Source of the DNA: Sphingomonas sp. S-NIH.Pt15_0812
GTDB lineage: Bacteria; Pseudomonadota; Alphaproteobacteria; Sphingomonadales; Sphingomonadaceae
Reading direction: 5' to 3'
DNA: 64,000 nt
Assembly: GCF_003951315.1 (NCBI RefSeq)
Contig: NZ_QLJH01000004.1
Span: 166,201 to 230,200, forward strand
Positions 30,284-39,340 of the stretch are shown piece by piece; position 1 is the stretch's first letter, and each line of letters begins with the position of its first letter. The notes beneath the pieces were generated by a model. That model worked only from the letters and a program-made list of their open reading frames with translations, did not search any database and had not been told where the DNA came from. The translations under genes were made by a program, and so were the position numbers.

Positions 30284-31051
30284 TCAGGGTTTCAGCTTGA
30301 TCTCGAACAGCTTCGGCCAGAGCTTACCCGTGACGAACAGGCGGCGCGTCGCCGGGTCATAGGCGATGCCGTTGGCCACCCCCTCCGGATCGGACACCGA
30401 CACCTGCGCCACCACGGGCCGCAGGTCGACGATCTGCGTGACCTTGCCCGAGCGCGGATCGATCCGGATCAGATAGGGGGTGTGCCAGACATTGGCGAGG
30501 ATCGTGCCGTCCACCCATTCCAGCTCGTTGATCTGGTCGATCGGCCGGCCGTTCAGCGTCACCGCGATCCGCCGCTTCTCCTTCAGCGTCCTGGGATCGA
30601 GCACGTGCAGCGTCGCGGTCCCGTCCGACTGGATCAGCGACGTGCCGTCATTGGTCAGCCCCCAGCCCTCGCCGGTCGTGTAGCGGCCCTTGCCGAGCGG
30701 CTTGAGCGTCCGCGCATCCCAGCGATAGGCGACACCGTCATGCCAGGTCAGGCTGACCAGCGACTTGCCCCAGGCGGCGAGCCCCTCGCCGAACTGCGAC
30801 GGGTCGATGCGCGCGCGCCGCTCGACCCGGCCGGTGGCGAGGTCGACCCGCCGCACCTCCGACTCGCCTTCGCGACCCACGCTCTCGTAGAGCGCCCCAT
30901 CGTGCCAGATCAGTCCCTCGGTGAAGGCGGAGCGATCATGCGGGTAGCTGCGCACCACCTCCACCTGGACGAGCGGCGGGCGCGGCGTGGCGGGTGCGGC
31001 GGCCTGGGGCGCGGCGGCGATCAGGGCGAGCGGGGCGAGGAAGGGTGCCAT
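30284..31051 (-). CDS. Glutaminyl-peptide cyclotransferase, beta-propeller type, exported
   Basis: 255 residues with a signal peptide (MAPFLAPLALIAAAPQAAA). The mature part is the five-bladed plant-type glutaminyl cyclase: VEVVRSYPHDRSAFTEGLIWHDGALYESVGREGES, then LTWHDGVAYRWD, TTGEGWGLTND, ELEWVDGTILANVWHTPYLIRIDP and the closing DPEGVANGIAYDPATRRLFVTGKLWPKLFEI. It converts N-terminal glutamine to pyroglutamate, presumably on periplasmic peptides. It precedes the glutathionyl-hydroquinone reductase on the same strand, 43 bases apart. Confidence 0.93.
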   Translation of the reverse strand: MAPFLAPLALIAAAPQAAAPATPRPPLVQVEVVRSYPHDRSAFTEGLIWHDGALYESVGREGESEVRRVDLATGRVERRARIDPSQFGEGLAAWGKSLVSLTWHDGVAYRWDARTLKPLGKGRYTTGEGWGLTNDGTSLIQSDGTATLHVLDPRTLKEKRRIAVTLNGRPIDQINELEWVDGTILANVWHTPYLIRIDPRSGKVTQIVDLRPVVAQVSVSDPEGVANGIAYDPATRRLFVTGKLWPKLFEIKLKP

Positions 31052-31090
31052 GCGATCCGTTCTAGGGGAGGATATAGTCGAGGGCCATGT

Positions 31091-31933
31091 CTAGAAGGGC
31101 GGCGGGACGCGGCGCATGATCCGCAGGACGACAATCCTGCCGTTCTCCAGTGCCATGTCGACGGTCCATTCTCCACCCGCAAACAGAGTGGCAAGCGCGC
31201 GAGGCGTCCCCCGCGAGTCCCTGCGTTCCGCCGGTTCGACCAAGCCCTGATAGCTCAGCGAATTCGGGTGGATATAGGCAATGGCATCCAGCGGCAGCTT
31301 GGCGAGCGCGACCCGGCCGCTGGTGATCACCGTCATATCCTCCTTGCTTGGTCGCAGGTCCGGATCCGTGTTGATGCGCGCAAAATCCCGCGCCATCCGA
31401 GCGGATTGATCATCAATCGATATCTGCACCGGAAGGGATCGATGGGAGCGCGCGCGGGCTTGAAGCGTGGCCAACTGGCGGATCAGCGCGAATGATGGCG
31501 ACGCATCCGTTTTGCTGACGGAAAAATAGGGCTTTCGCACGGTGGCACATTCGCCCCTGTCTCGGGCATCGGCGCGCCAACTATAGGTGCGCTCGGTCGT
31601 CAGGCTGAGCGGCGGGGAAAGAGGCGCCGCCATCCCACGGAAGATGGCTGGCGCCAGCAGTACATGTACGACCGACCGCTCGCAAAAACCCGCCTCCGTG
31701 CTCACGTCACCCGCCATGACCAGGGTAACCGGCGTCTGATAGGAGGCGCCGGGCGGCGGCGGCGGCATTGGTGCGTGCCGCCCGACTTCGGCCGCCACGA
31801 CCACCGGATGGCCGGGTGCCAGCACTGCGTCGGCCAATTGGGCCGGCGTCATCGCCCGGGCCTCGGCAAATGTCATGGCCGGGGGATCGGCGCGCAACGC
31901 GATGGTGGCGGCCAAGACCAACACGAGCGACAT
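31091..31933 (-). CDS. Hypothetical exported protein, 280 residues
   Basis: ATG 31933 is preceded by GGAGGGATC, a strong ribosome site; a start ten codons upstream lacks one. Signal peptide MSLVLVLAATIALRA, then a mature domain containing AMTPAQLADAVLAPGHPVVVAAEVGR, three Cys (FCERSV, GECATV) and a C-terminal YIHPNSLSYQGLVEPAE region. No recognised family. It lies 39 bases upstream of the glutaminyl cyclase on the same strand, so both may form one periplasmic operon. Confidence 0.7.
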   Translation of the reverse strand: MSLVLVLAATIALRADPPAMTFAEARAMTPAQLADAVLAPGHPVVVAAEVGRHAPMPPPPPGASYQTPVTLVMAGDVSTEAGFCERSVVHVLLAPAIFRGMAAPLSPPLSLTTERTYSWRADARDRGECATVRKPYFSVSKTDASPSFALIRQLATLQARARSHRSLPVQISIDDQSARMARDFARINTDPDLRPSKEDMTVITSGRVALAKLPLDAIAYIHPNSLSYQGLVEPAERRDSRGTPRALATLFAGGEWTVDMALENGRIVVLRIMRRVPPPF

Positions 31934-32070
31934 GATCCCTCCTCGATGACGAAGCCTGTCCACCCGACAGCCAGCCTGTCAGCGGCGACATGGCCCCAAA
32001 CGCACAACGGCCCGCCCGGTCGAAACCGGACAGGCCGTCGCAATGCTCCACCCTGGTCGGGTGGAGCGGA

Positions 32071-32796
32071 TCAGCTGCCCTGCTGCAGGTTGACGGCGGC
32101 ATACTTGCCGCGACGGTCTACCTCGAGCTCGAACTGCAGGCGGTCGCCCTCGTTCAGCGAGCTCATGCCCGCACGCTCGACCGCCGAGATGTGGACGAAC
32201 GCGTCCGGCTGGCCGTCGTCGCGCTGGATAAAGCCGAAGCCCTTCATGGCGTTGAAGAACTTGACGGTGCCCGTCGCCTTCTCGCCGGTCAGCTGACGCT
32301 GCGGCGCGCCGCCGAAGCCGCCGCCACGATCGTTGCCGCCCGCACGCGGCGCGCGGTCGCCGAAGCCACCCTCGCGCGGCTCACGCGGAGCGCGCTCGGT
32401 CACGGCCATCGGCTCGCCATCGATCTTCAGCTCGGTCGCCGAGATACGGCCACCGCGATCGACCAGCGTGAAGCCGAGCGGCTGACCCTCGGCCAGGGCG
32501 CTCAGGCCGGCCTGCTCGACCGCCGAGATGTGAACGAACACGTCTTCGCCGCCGTCATCGCGGACCACGAAGCCGAAGCCCTTCTGCGCGTTGAAGAACT
32601 TGACCACGCCGGTGCCTTCGCCAACGACCTGGGGGGGCATGCCGCGACCGCCGCCGAAGCCGCCGCCACCGAAACCACCGCCGAAGTCGCCACCGCCAAA
32701 GCCGCCGCCGCCGAAATTGTCATCGCCGCCGAAGCCATCGCGCTTGTCGCGCCCACGCCCGCCACGATTGCCGCGGCCACCTTTATCGAAACCCAT
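32071..32796 (-). CDS. Cold-shock protein with two CSDs and a Gly-rich N-terminus
   Basis: 241 residues from ATG 32796. The first ~60 residues are Gly/Arg/Asp/Phe-rich (repeated GGGFGGG units), resembling RNA-binding low-complexity tails. Two cold-shock domains follow, each with the RNP1-like KGFGFV or KGFGFI and DVFVHISAVEQAG or DAFVHISAVERAG. The domains are near-duplicates joined by a Gly/Arg linker, an arrangement I recall from alphaproteobacteria. It should bind single-stranded RNA/DNA and melt structures. A 259-base divergent leader separates it from the RNase D-like gene, fitting a long cold-shock 5' UTR. Confidence 0.93.
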   Translation of the reverse strand: MGFDKGGRGNRGGRGRDKRDGFGGDDNFGGGGFGGGDFGGGFGGGGFGGGRGMPPQVVGEGTGVVKFFNAQKGFGFVVRDDGGEDVFVHISAVEQAGLSALAEGQPLGFTLVDRGGRISATELKIDGEPMAVTERAPREPREGGFGDRAPRAGGNDRGGGFGGAPQRQLTGEKATGTVKFFNAMKGFGFIQRDDGQPDAFVHISAVERAGMSSLNEGDRLQFELEVDRRGKYAAVNLQQGS

Positions 32797-32875
32797 AAGC
32801 CCTGTTCGTCTTCCCGGTTCGCCCGTCACTGCATCCTCAAGAACCCGAGCGCCGGACGACGTGCCGAGGTCTTCA

Positions 32876-32897
32876 AGGCGCGAAATAGTTTGCGCCT
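32876..32897 (-). other. Small hairpin in the leader of the cold-shock gene
   Basis: AGGCGC (32876-32881) pairs with GCGCCT (32892-32897) around an AT-rich ten-base loop. It lies about 80 bases upstream of the cold-shock ATG in an AT-richer stretch. It may be part of a structured 5' UTR; no further support. Confidence 0.3.
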
Positions 32898-33055
32898 ACT
32901 CTTGGGCATAGCCGATTCGATCGAGCTCCGCGAATGAAATTTTCACCACACCGCCCCGAACGCGGCGAAAAGATGCGTGGATGCGACGTTTCGCGCTGCC
33001 GCACGACCGCCGTCCGTGCTTGAGCGGGCGGGCGCCAGAGGCTACGGCCCTGAGG

Positions 33056-33676
33056 ATGACCGTGCATTTCCATGAAGAGGACATCCCCGCCGGCCTGTTC
33101 GCCGGGGCGTCCAGCATTGCCGTCGACACCGAGACGATGGGCCTGATCACGCCGCGCGACCGGCTGTGCGTGGTGCAGCTGTCCGATGGCGGCGCGGACG
33201 AGCACCTCGTCCGATTCGCGCCCGACAGCGACTATGCCGCGCCCAACCTGAAGGCGCTGCTGGCCGATCGGTCGATCACCAAGCTTTATCATTATGGTCG
33301 CTTCGACATCGCCGCGATCCAGCATTATCTGGGCGTGGTCGCCGCCCCCGCCTGGGACACCAAGATCGCCTCGCGGCTGATCCGCACCTATACCGACCGG
33401 CACGGGCTGAAGGAGCTGGTGCGCGAACTGCTGGGCCAGGATCTGTCCAAGGCGCAGCAATCCTCCGACTGGGGCGGGCCCGACCTGTCCGACGCGCAGA
33501 AGGAATATGCCGCGTCCGACGTGCGCTATCTCCATCGGCTGCGCGAGGAGCTGGAACGGCGGCTGGCGCGCGAGGGCCGCACCGCCATCGCCCAGGCCTG
33601 TTTCGATTTCCTGCCGAGCCGCGCCGCGCTCGACCTGGCGGGCTGGCCCGAGCAGGACATCTTCGCCCATGCGTGA
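33056..33676 (+). CDS. RNase D-like 3'-5' exonuclease (DEDDy)
   Basis: 206 residues from ATG 33056. It has only the catalytic DEDDy exonuclease domain: DTETMGL (D24, E26), HYGRFDIAAI (D84) and YAASDVRYLH (Y151, D155). The HRDC domains of full RNase D are missing, as in the short alphaproteobacterial form (about 200 residues). It probably trims structured RNAs. It directly precedes lptC by nine bases and so heads the lptCAB-rpoN cluster. Confidence 0.93.
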   Translation: MTVHFHEEDIPAGLFAGASSIAVDTETMGLITPRDRLCVVQLSDGGADEHLVRFAPDSDYAAPNLKALLADRSITKLYHYGRFDIAAIQHYLGVVAAPAWDTKIASRLIRTYTDRHGLKELVRELLGQDLSKAQQSSDWGGPDLSDAQKEYAASDVRYLHRLREELERRLAREGRTAIAQACFDFLPSRAALDLAGWPEQDIFAHA

Positions 33677-33685
33677 GGCCGCCTG

Positions 33686-34330
33686 ATGTCGGAGGCCAGC
33701 CGCCGCGCGGGGGAGCGCAGCGCGCGCCAGCGCTGGGCCGCGCCCGGATCGCGCCACGACCGGGTGGTGGCGGTGGCGCGAGTCGTGCTGCCGACCGCGA
33801 TCGGCGTGCTGTCCGCCTTTCTGGTGATGGCGCCGCTGACCGCGAGCGGCGACGTGTCGTTCGTGCTCGACAAGAACAAGGTCGAGGTCGCGCGCGAGCG
33901 CCTCAAGATCCAGCGCGCGCAATATCGTGGCCAGGACGACAAGGGCCAGGCGTTCGAGCTGACCGCCGGCTCGGCGATCCAGCGCAGCTCCAGCGAGCCG
34001 ATCGTCCAGCTCCGCGCGCTGGAGGCCAGCCTGCAACTGCCCGAGGGGCCGGCGGAGATCGTCGGCCAGCGCGGCCACTATAATATGGACTCGCAGAAGG
34101 TCGCGATCGACGGGCCGATCGCCTTCACCGGGGCGGGCGGCTACAAGATGGACACCAGCGACGCGACCATCGACCTGACGACGCGGACGATGCGCAGCGC
34201 CGGGTCGGTGACCGGCACCGTGCCGCAGGGCCGGTTCAGCGCCGATCGCCTCAGCGCCGATCTGGACAGCCGCACGGTGACATTGAATGGCAACGCCCGC
34301 TTGCGGATCGTACCGCGAGGGGCGAAATAG
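33686..34330 (+). CDS. lptC: LPS export periplasmic linker LptC
   Basis: 214 residues. One N-terminal membrane helix (VVAVARVVLPTAIGVLSAFLVMAPL, about 27-51) is followed by an OstA-like beta-jellyroll domain: LDKNKVEVARERLKIQRAQYRGQDDKGQAFELTA and KVAIDGPIAFTGAGGYKMDTSDATIDLTTRTMRS. LptC sits on the inner membrane and passes LPS from LptB2FG to LptA. Its position directly before lptA and lptB supports the assignment. Confidence 0.92.
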   Translation: MSEASRRAGERSARQRWAAPGSRHDRVVAVARVVLPTAIGVLSAFLVMAPLTASGDVSFVLDKNKVEVARERLKIQRAQYRGQDDKGQAFELTAGSAIQRSSSEPIVQLRALEASLQLPEGPAEIVGQRGHYNMDSQKVAIDGPIAFTGAGGYKMDTSDATIDLTTRTMRSAGSVTGTVPQGRFSADRLSADLDSRTVTLNGNARLRIVPRGAK

Positions 34331-34335
34331 CGCCG

Positions 34336-34914
34336 ATGCGCAAACTTACGCCGCTGATGCCCGCTTTCGCGATTCTCGCCGCCCCGATGCTCGCGGTGGT
34401 GCCGCTCACGCCGGCGGTCGCGCAGCAGCGCCATAACAGCAACGCGCCGATCGATTTCGGCGCGGACCAGATCCAGTTGCAGGACAAGGCCAATCGCGCC
34501 GTCCTGTCGGGCCATGTCGTCGTCAAGCAGGCGGAAATGACGCTGACCGCCACGCGGATGACCGTCACCTATACGGGCCAGGTGATCGGCGGCAATCCGC
34601 AGGTGTCGCGGCTCGACGCGTCGGGCGGCGTCACCGTCCGCCGGCCGGATCAGGTCGCGCGCAGCCAATATGCGATCTACGACCTCAACCGCCGCGTCAT
34701 CACCATGATCGGCGCGGTGTCGCTGACCCAGGGCGGCGGCAACACGGTGAATGGCGGCCGGCTGACGATCAACCTGGACACCGGCCGGGCGGTGATCGAC
34801 GGATCGTCGGTCGCGGGCGGCAGCGGCGGCGGCCAGGGTACGGGCGACGCCGGCGGCATCAGCCCGCGCGGCGGTCGCGTGACCGGCACCTTCTCGGTGC
34901 CCAAGCGCAATTAG
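34336..34914 (+). CDS. lptA: LPS transport periplasmic bridge protein LptA
   Basis: 192 residues. A signal peptide (to about residue 30, ending AVAQ) is followed by an OstA/LptA beta-jellyroll: PIDFGADQIQLQDKANRAVLSGHVVVKQAEMTLTATRMTV and DASGGVTVRRPDQVARSQYAIYDL. LptA oligomers form the periplasmic bridge for LPS. The C-terminal tail is Gly-rich and probably disordered. It begins five bases after lptC. Confidence 0.93.
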   Translation: MRKLTPLMPAFAILAAPMLAVVPLTPAVAQQRHNSNAPIDFGADQIQLQDKANRAVLSGHVVVKQAEMTLTATRMTVTYTGQVIGGNPQVSRLDASGGVTVRRPDQVARSQYAIYDLNRRVITMIGAVSLTQGGGNTVNGGRLTINLDTGRAVIDGSSVAGGSGGGQGTGDAGGISPRGGRVTGTFSVPKRN

Positions 34915-34999
34915 GCGCCGGGGCTTTCCGTGCGCGGCAAAAGCGTGCAAGCGGAAGGCCCTGTCGGCCCCCTGTCGAAGTTCGTGAGGCATTAGCGCG

Positions 35000-35782
35000 A
35001 TGGATTCCACCATCATCTCCCCTTCCGATACGGTCGCGCCGATCGCCGAGCCGCCGGTCGCGCGCGGCCTGCAGGTGGTGTCGATCGCCAAATCCTACGA
35101 CAAGCGCACGGTGCTGACCGATGTGTCGGTGTCGGTCGGGCGCGGCGAGGTGATCGGCCTGCTGGGGCCGAACGGCGCGGGCAAGACGACCTGCTTCTAT
35201 TCGGTGATGGGCCTGGTGAAGCCCGATTCGGGCCGCATCCTGCTCGACAATGAGGATATCACCGGCCTGCCCATGTATCGCCGCGCGATCCTGGGCCTGG
35301 GGTATCTGCCGCAGGAGACCTCGATCTTCCGCGGCCTCTCGATCGAGAAGAACATTCTGGCGGTGCTGGAACTGTCCGAGCCGGACGCCGCGCAGCGCCA
35401 GGTCAAGCTCGACCGGCTGCTGGAGGAATTCGGCCTGACCCGGCTGCGCGCCTCGCCGGCCATGGCGCTGTCGGGCGGCGAGCGTCGCCGGGCGGAGATC
35501 GCGCGCGCGCTGGCGGCGGACCCGTCGATCATGCTGCTCGACGAACCGTTCGCCGGCATCGACCCGATCTCGATCGCCGACATCCGCGACCTGGTGAAGG
35601 ACTTGAAGCGCCGCGACATCGGCGTGCTGATCACCGACCATAATGTCCGCGAGACGCTCGATATCGTCGACCGCGCCTATATCATCTATGACGGGCGCGT
35701 GCTCTTCTCCGGCTCGCCCGCCGAGCTGGTCGCCGACGCCAATGTCCGCCGCCTGTACCTGGGCGAGGGCTTCTCGCTCTAG
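35000..35782 (+). CDS. lptB: LPS export ABC transporter ATPase LptB
   Basis: 260 residues. Walker A GPNGAGKT (56-63), Q-loop GYLPQETSIFRGL, signature LSGGERRR (157-164), Walker B IMLLDEPFAGIDP and switch His in ITDHNVRETL. The YLPQETSIFRGLSIEKN segment is diagnostic for LptB. It powers LPS extraction with LptF and LptG, which are not in the window. The first ~20 residues form an extra N-terminal tail compared with typical LptB (about 240). Confidence 0.97.
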   Translation: MDSTIISPSDTVAPIAEPPVARGLQVVSIAKSYDKRTVLTDVSVSVGRGEVIGLLGPNGAGKTTCFYSVMGLVKPDSGRILLDNEDITGLPMYRRAILGLGYLPQETSIFRGLSIEKNILAVLELSEPDAAQRQVKLDRLLEEFGLTRLRASPAMALSGGERRRAEIARALAADPSIMLLDEPFAGIDPISIADIRDLVKDLKRRDIGVLITDHNVRETLDIVDRAYIIYDGRVLFSGSPAELVADANVRRLYLGEGFSL

Positions 35783-35821
35783 CGCCATGGCCGCCCGCCT
35801 CTCCCGCTTGGACCAGGCCGG

Positions 35822-37306
35822 ATGAGCTTGGCGCCGCGTCTCGATCTTCGCCAGTCGCAATCGCTGGTGATGACGCCGCAATTGCAGCAGGCGATCAAGC
35901 TGCTGGCGCTGTCGAACCTGGAGATCGAGACGTTCATCGCCGAGGAGGTGGAGAAGAACCCCCTGCTCGACGCCACCGCGACCCAGGAAGTGGTGCGGCC
36001 CGAACGGCCGGAGGCGGAGGAACCGGCCGGCGCCGACGCGCTGGTGACCGGGGCGGCCGTCGCCGATCCGCTCGACGTGGATTACGCGACCGAGAGCCAT
36101 CACCAGGATTCGGCCGCGGACGGCGGCGGCACGGCGGATGGCGGCCTGTCGCTGTCGGGCGGCACAGGCAGCGGGAGCGGAAGCGCCGGGTCGGAGGACG
36201 GCCCCGATCTCGACTCGCTGGCGGAGGGCGCCCCCAGCCTGGCCGACCATCTGCTGGCCCAGGCGACGCTGGCGGTGCCCGCCGCCGAGGCCTTCATCGC
36301 CCAGCATCTGATCGACCAGATCGACGAGGCGGGCTATCTGACCGTGTCGCCGCTCGACCTCGCCAACCGGCTGGCGGTGCCGCTGGTCCGGGTCGAGCGG
36401 GTGCTGGCGATCGTCCAGACCTTCGATCCCACCGGCGTCGGTGCGCGCGACCTGGCGGAATGCCTGGCGCTCCAGGCGCGCGAGGCGGATCGCTACGACC
36501 CCTGCATGGCGCGGCTGATCGAGCATCTCGACCTGCTGGCGCGGGGCGAGCTGGCGCGGCTGAAGCGGATCTGCGGCGTCGATGACGAGGACATGGCCGA
36601 TATGGTGCGCGAACTGCGCGCCTATGACCCCAAGCCCGGCTGTCGCTATGGCGGCGAGCCCGCGCCGGCGGTCACCCCCGACCTATTCGTGGTGCCGGTG
36701 CGCGGCGGCTTCGGCATCGAGATCAACAGCGCCACCCTGCCCCGCGTGCTGGTCAACCGCCGCTATTACAGCGAGCTGTCGCGGACGGGGCAGGACAAGG
36801 CGTCCAAGGCCTGGCTGTCCGATTGCCTGGCCAGCGCCAACTGGCTGGTCAAGGCGCTGGACCAGCGGCAGCGCACGATCATGAAGGTCGCGCAGGAGAT
36901 CGTGAAGCAGCAGGAGGGGTTTTTCCGCCACGGCGTCGCGCATCTGAAGCCGCTGACGCTGGCACGCGTCGCCGAGGCGATCGGGATGCACGAATCGACC
37001 GTCAGCCGCGTCACCAGCAACAAATATCTGTCCTGCGCGCGCGGGCTGTTCGAGCTGAAATATTTCTTCACCTCGGCAATCCAGGCGGCGGACGGCGGCG
37101 ATGCGGTATCGGCGGAGGCGGTGAAGAGCGCGCTCAAGGCGCTGATCGCGGGCGAAGGCAATACGATCCTGTCCGACGACACGCTGGTCGAACGCCTGCA
37201 GGCCAAGGGCTTCGACATCGCGCGGCGCACCGTCGCCAAATATCGCGAGGCGATGGGCATCGGCAGCTCGGTGCAGCGCCGCCGGGCCCGCGCATTGGGC
37301 GGCTGA
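35822..37306 (+). CDS. rpoN: RNA polymerase sigma-54 factor
   Basis: 494 residues. Region I is the Gln/Leu-rich start (LRQSQSLVMTPQLQQAIKLLALSNLEIETFI), followed by an acidic Gly/Ser-rich region II. The core-binding domain contains DPTGVGARDLAECLALQ. The helix-turn-helix is TLARVAEAIGMHESTVSRVTSNKYL, and the RpoN box ARRTVAKYRE lies at 467-476. It directs polymerase to -24/-12 promoters, such as that at 10898-10914, with activators such as the protein at 15607-17016. It closes the lpt cluster. The hpf and ptsN genes that often follow rpoN are absent here. Confidence 0.97.
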   Translation: MSLAPRLDLRQSQSLVMTPQLQQAIKLLALSNLEIETFIAEEVEKNPLLDATATQEVVRPERPEAEEPAGADALVTGAAVADPLDVDYATESHHQDSAADGGGTADGGLSLSGGTGSGSGSAGSEDGPDLDSLAEGAPSLADHLLAQATLAVPAAEAFIAQHLIDQIDEAGYLTVSPLDLANRLAVPLVRVERVLAIVQTFDPTGVGARDLAECLALQAREADRYDPCMARLIEHLDLLARGELARLKRICGVDDEDMADMVRELRAYDPKPGCRYGGEPAPAVTPDLFVVPVRGGFGIEINSATLPRVLVNRRYYSELSRTGQDKASKAWLSDCLASANWLVKALDQRQRTIMKVAQEIVKQQEGFFRHGVAHLKPLTLARVAEAIGMHESTVSRVTSNKYLSCARGLFELKYFFTSAIQAADGGDAVSAEAVKSALKALIAGEGNTILSDDTLVERLQAKGFDIARRTVAKYREAMGIGSSVQRRRARALGG

Positions 37307-37723
37307 ACGGCCGCTTCCTTACTCCCTTGACGAAGTGCCGATAGAGGCCGGGGTGGAGCCAAGGGAAGGACAAGCCGGTGTTCAACGTGACTGTAGATCT
37401 GGAACGCGGCTGCCTGGAGCAGGATGACATCGGGTTGACGCAAGCCGTCATTGCGAGCGCGGCGAAGCAATCCAGGGCGTCACGCGCGCGGCTCTGGATT
37501 GCTTCGCCGCGCTCGCAATGACGAACCCAAGTCCGAATCATGTCATCGGGTTCTGGAGACCGAGGTTTCTGGCTTCTGGACTTTGGATACCATGGCCGAT
37601 TTGGGCCGCGACGTTGCGGAGGCGGCGATCTAGAACCAGGCGGCGTGCGCAACAATACAGCCCGCGCCTGGCTATTCGCAGTGGAGGATGCGGCGGCGGC
37701 GGCCTGACCGCACCGATGGCGCG
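37307..37723. other. 417-base non-coding region after rpoN
   Basis: No convincing gene. The middle holds the 76-base palindromic element at 37447-37522. The rest is patchy in composition and contains no frame with normal codon use. The GATGACATCGGGTT near 37430 and ATGTCATCGGGTT near 37540 are similar and flank the palindrome on either side. Confidence 0.6.
37447..37522. repeat. REP-like palindromic element, 29-bp perfect inverted repeat
   Basis: Left arm 37447-37475 begins GTCATTGCGAGCGCGGCGAA; right arm 37494-37522 is its exact complement over all 29 bases. The loop is 18 GC-rich bases. The GTCATTGCGAGCGNAGCGAAGCAATCC type is a common interspersed palindrome in proteobacterial genomes, to my knowledge. 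The transcript would fold into a very stable hairpin, which could terminate rpoN transcription. Confidence 0.85.
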
Positions 37724-37981
37724 TTACGCCGCTCCGTCTCGATCCTGGCGCAGCCGGTCCGCCAGCGCCTGGATCGCGTCGCCCGAGAAGCATTGCACCG
37801 CCGCATCGCTGTCGTCGATCTGGACCGGATGATCGGTCGTCAACACGGCCTGCGCCCGGTGCGCGGCATCCATCTCTCCCCAGGCGCGCACCGCGCCGGC
37901 CAGGCTGGTCACCTCGGCCACGTCATGGCCGCCGCGCGGCACATTCTCTAGCGCCGCGCTCATCCGCCAGTCGATCGTCAC
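37724..37981 (-). CDS. Hypothetical protein, 85 residues
   Basis: GTG start at 37981 overlaps the upstream gene by four bases (GTGA), a sign of translational coupling. The protein is mixed alpha/beta (EVTSLAGAVRAWGEMDAAHRAQAVLTTDHPV) and has no signal peptide. Sequences of this kind are, to my recollection, common in sphingomonads as unnamed proteins. No family assigned. Confidence 0.65.
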   Translation of the reverse strand: MTIDWRMSAALENVPRGGHDVAEVTSLAGAVRAWGEMDAAHRAQAVLTTDHPVQIDDSDAAVQCFSGDAIQALADRLRQDRDGAA

Positions 37982-38247
37982 AGGTCGTTCTCGCTGATCA
38001 CCACCATCGCCTGATCGGGATCGCGCGCCAGCGCCTTCGCCCCCGCCTCGGCAACTTGGTCGGCGACGCGGGTTAGCGTCGCGACCGGCTCGGTGATCGG
38101 ATCGATGCCGGTCAGCGCCCGCAGGCCGTCATAGGGCATGGCGAAGGCGTGGCGATCCTCGCCGATATCGGCGGCGAATTCGACGCGGCGCTCATCGACA
38201 TTGTCGAAGATCGTGGCGGTATCGATGTTCAGCCGGGCTGCGGCCAT
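37978..38247 (-). CDS. DUF1488-like small protein, 89 residues
   Basis: Small protein with ERRVEFAADIGEDRHAFAMPYDGLRALTG followed by a helix of about 25 residues and a closing MVVISENDL strand. This layout (strand, F-x-M-x-x-D-G-L helix, long helix with Ala/Lys, final strand ending NDL) resembles DUF1488, a family of about 85 residues with unknown function. Match judged by eye only. Translationally coupled to the 85-residue gene downstream. Confidence 0.6.
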   Translation of the reverse strand: MAAARLNIDTATIFDNVDERRVEFAADIGEDRHAFAMPYDGLRALTGIDPITEPVATLTRVADQVAEAGAKALARDPDQAMVVISENDL

Positions 38248-38303
38248 CCTGATTCTCCTTGGACAGGCCCATTGAACCGCGGGAGCCGCAGCGCAGTTCC
38301 GCG

Positions 38304-39305
38304 TCAGTCGTCCTCATCCTCGAAGCCAACCAGCGCCAGCGCGCGGGCGCGGATCTGGCGGGTCATGCACCAATGGACCAGCGCGTCCTCGCGGCCATGG
38401 GTCACCCACACCTCCTTGGGCGCGATCTCGGTCAGCGTCTGGGTCAGTTCGTCCCAATCGGCATGGTCTGACAGGATCAGCGGCAGCTCGATATTCTTCT
38501 GGCGCGCGCGCTGGCGGACCCGCATCCAGCCGCTGGCCATCGCGGTGATCGGATCGGGCAGCCGCCGCGACCAGCGGTCGTTGAGCGCCCCGGGCGGGCA
38601 CATCACGACATGGCCCGCCATCGCCGCCTTGGCGACGCCCGCGACCGGGATCAGCTCGCCCAGATGGACGCCATGTTCGGCATAGAGGTCGCAGAGCCGC
38701 GCCAGCGCGCCATGGATATAGATCGGCGCCGCATGTCCGCGCGCGCGCAGCTCCGCGATCACCCGCTGCGCCTTGCCAAGCGCATAGGCGCCGACCAGCA
38801 CGCATCGATCGGGATTGGCGTGGAGCCGCGCCAGCAGCTTGTCGATCTCGTCGCCCGTATCGGGATGGCGGAAGACCGGCAGCGCGAAGGTCGCCTCGGT
38901 CACGAACACGTCGCAGGGCACGGGCTCGAAGGGGGTGCAGGTCGGGTCGGCGCGGCGCTTATAGTCGCCCGACACCACGATCCGCTCGCCGCGATAGTCG
39001 AGCACGATCTGCGCGGACCCCAGTACATGGCCGGCCGGTACGAAGCCGATCTCGACCTCGCCCAGCCTGATGGTCTCGCCATAGGCAACGGGCGCGCCAT
39101 TCTGGGGGCCGTAGCGCGCCGCCATGATCGCCAGCGTCTCCGGCGTCGCCCAGACGCAACCATGGCCGCCGCGCGCATGATCGGCATGGCCATGCGTGAC
39201 CAGCGCCTGCGGCGTGGGTTCGGACGGGTCGATCCACGCATCGGCCGGCTTCACATGGATGCCATGGGGGTGGGGTTCGATCCAGTCGCCGAGCTTGACC
39301 ATCAC
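38304..39305 (-). CDS. Ligase-associated DNA exonuclease (metallo-beta-lactamase/beta-CASP)
   Basis: 333 residues. The metallo-beta-lactamase signature is VTHGHADHARGG (H38, H40, D42, H43), with GHVLGSAQIVLDYRGERIVVSGDYKRRADPTC supplying further ligands. The beta-CASP region follows, with ILSDHADWDELTQTL and VWVTHGRED near the C-terminus. It belongs to the SNM1/Artemis-like exonucleases found with the ATP-dependent ligase, Lhr-like helicase and PdeM. Here it is about 11 kb from the ligase and 16 kb from pdeM. Confidence 0.94.
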   Translation of the reverse strand: MMVKLGDWIEPHPHGIHVKPADAWIDPSEPTPQALVTHGHADHARGGHGCVWATPETLAIMAARYGPQNGAPVAYGETIRLGEVEIGFVPAGHVLGSAQIVLDYRGERIVVSGDYKRRADPTCTPFEPVPCDVFVTEATFALPVFRHPDTGDEIDKLLARLHANPDRCVLVGAYALGKAQRVIAELRARGHAAPIYIHGALARLCDLYAEHGVHLGELIPVAGVAKAAMAGHVVMCPPGALNDRWSRRLPDPITAMASGWMRVRQRARQKNIELPLILSDHADWDELTQTLTEIAPKEVWVTHGREDALVHWCMTRQIRARALALVGFEDEDD

Positions 39306-39340
39306 GCCTCAACGTCCGGGATCGCAGGAATGTCCGGTTT

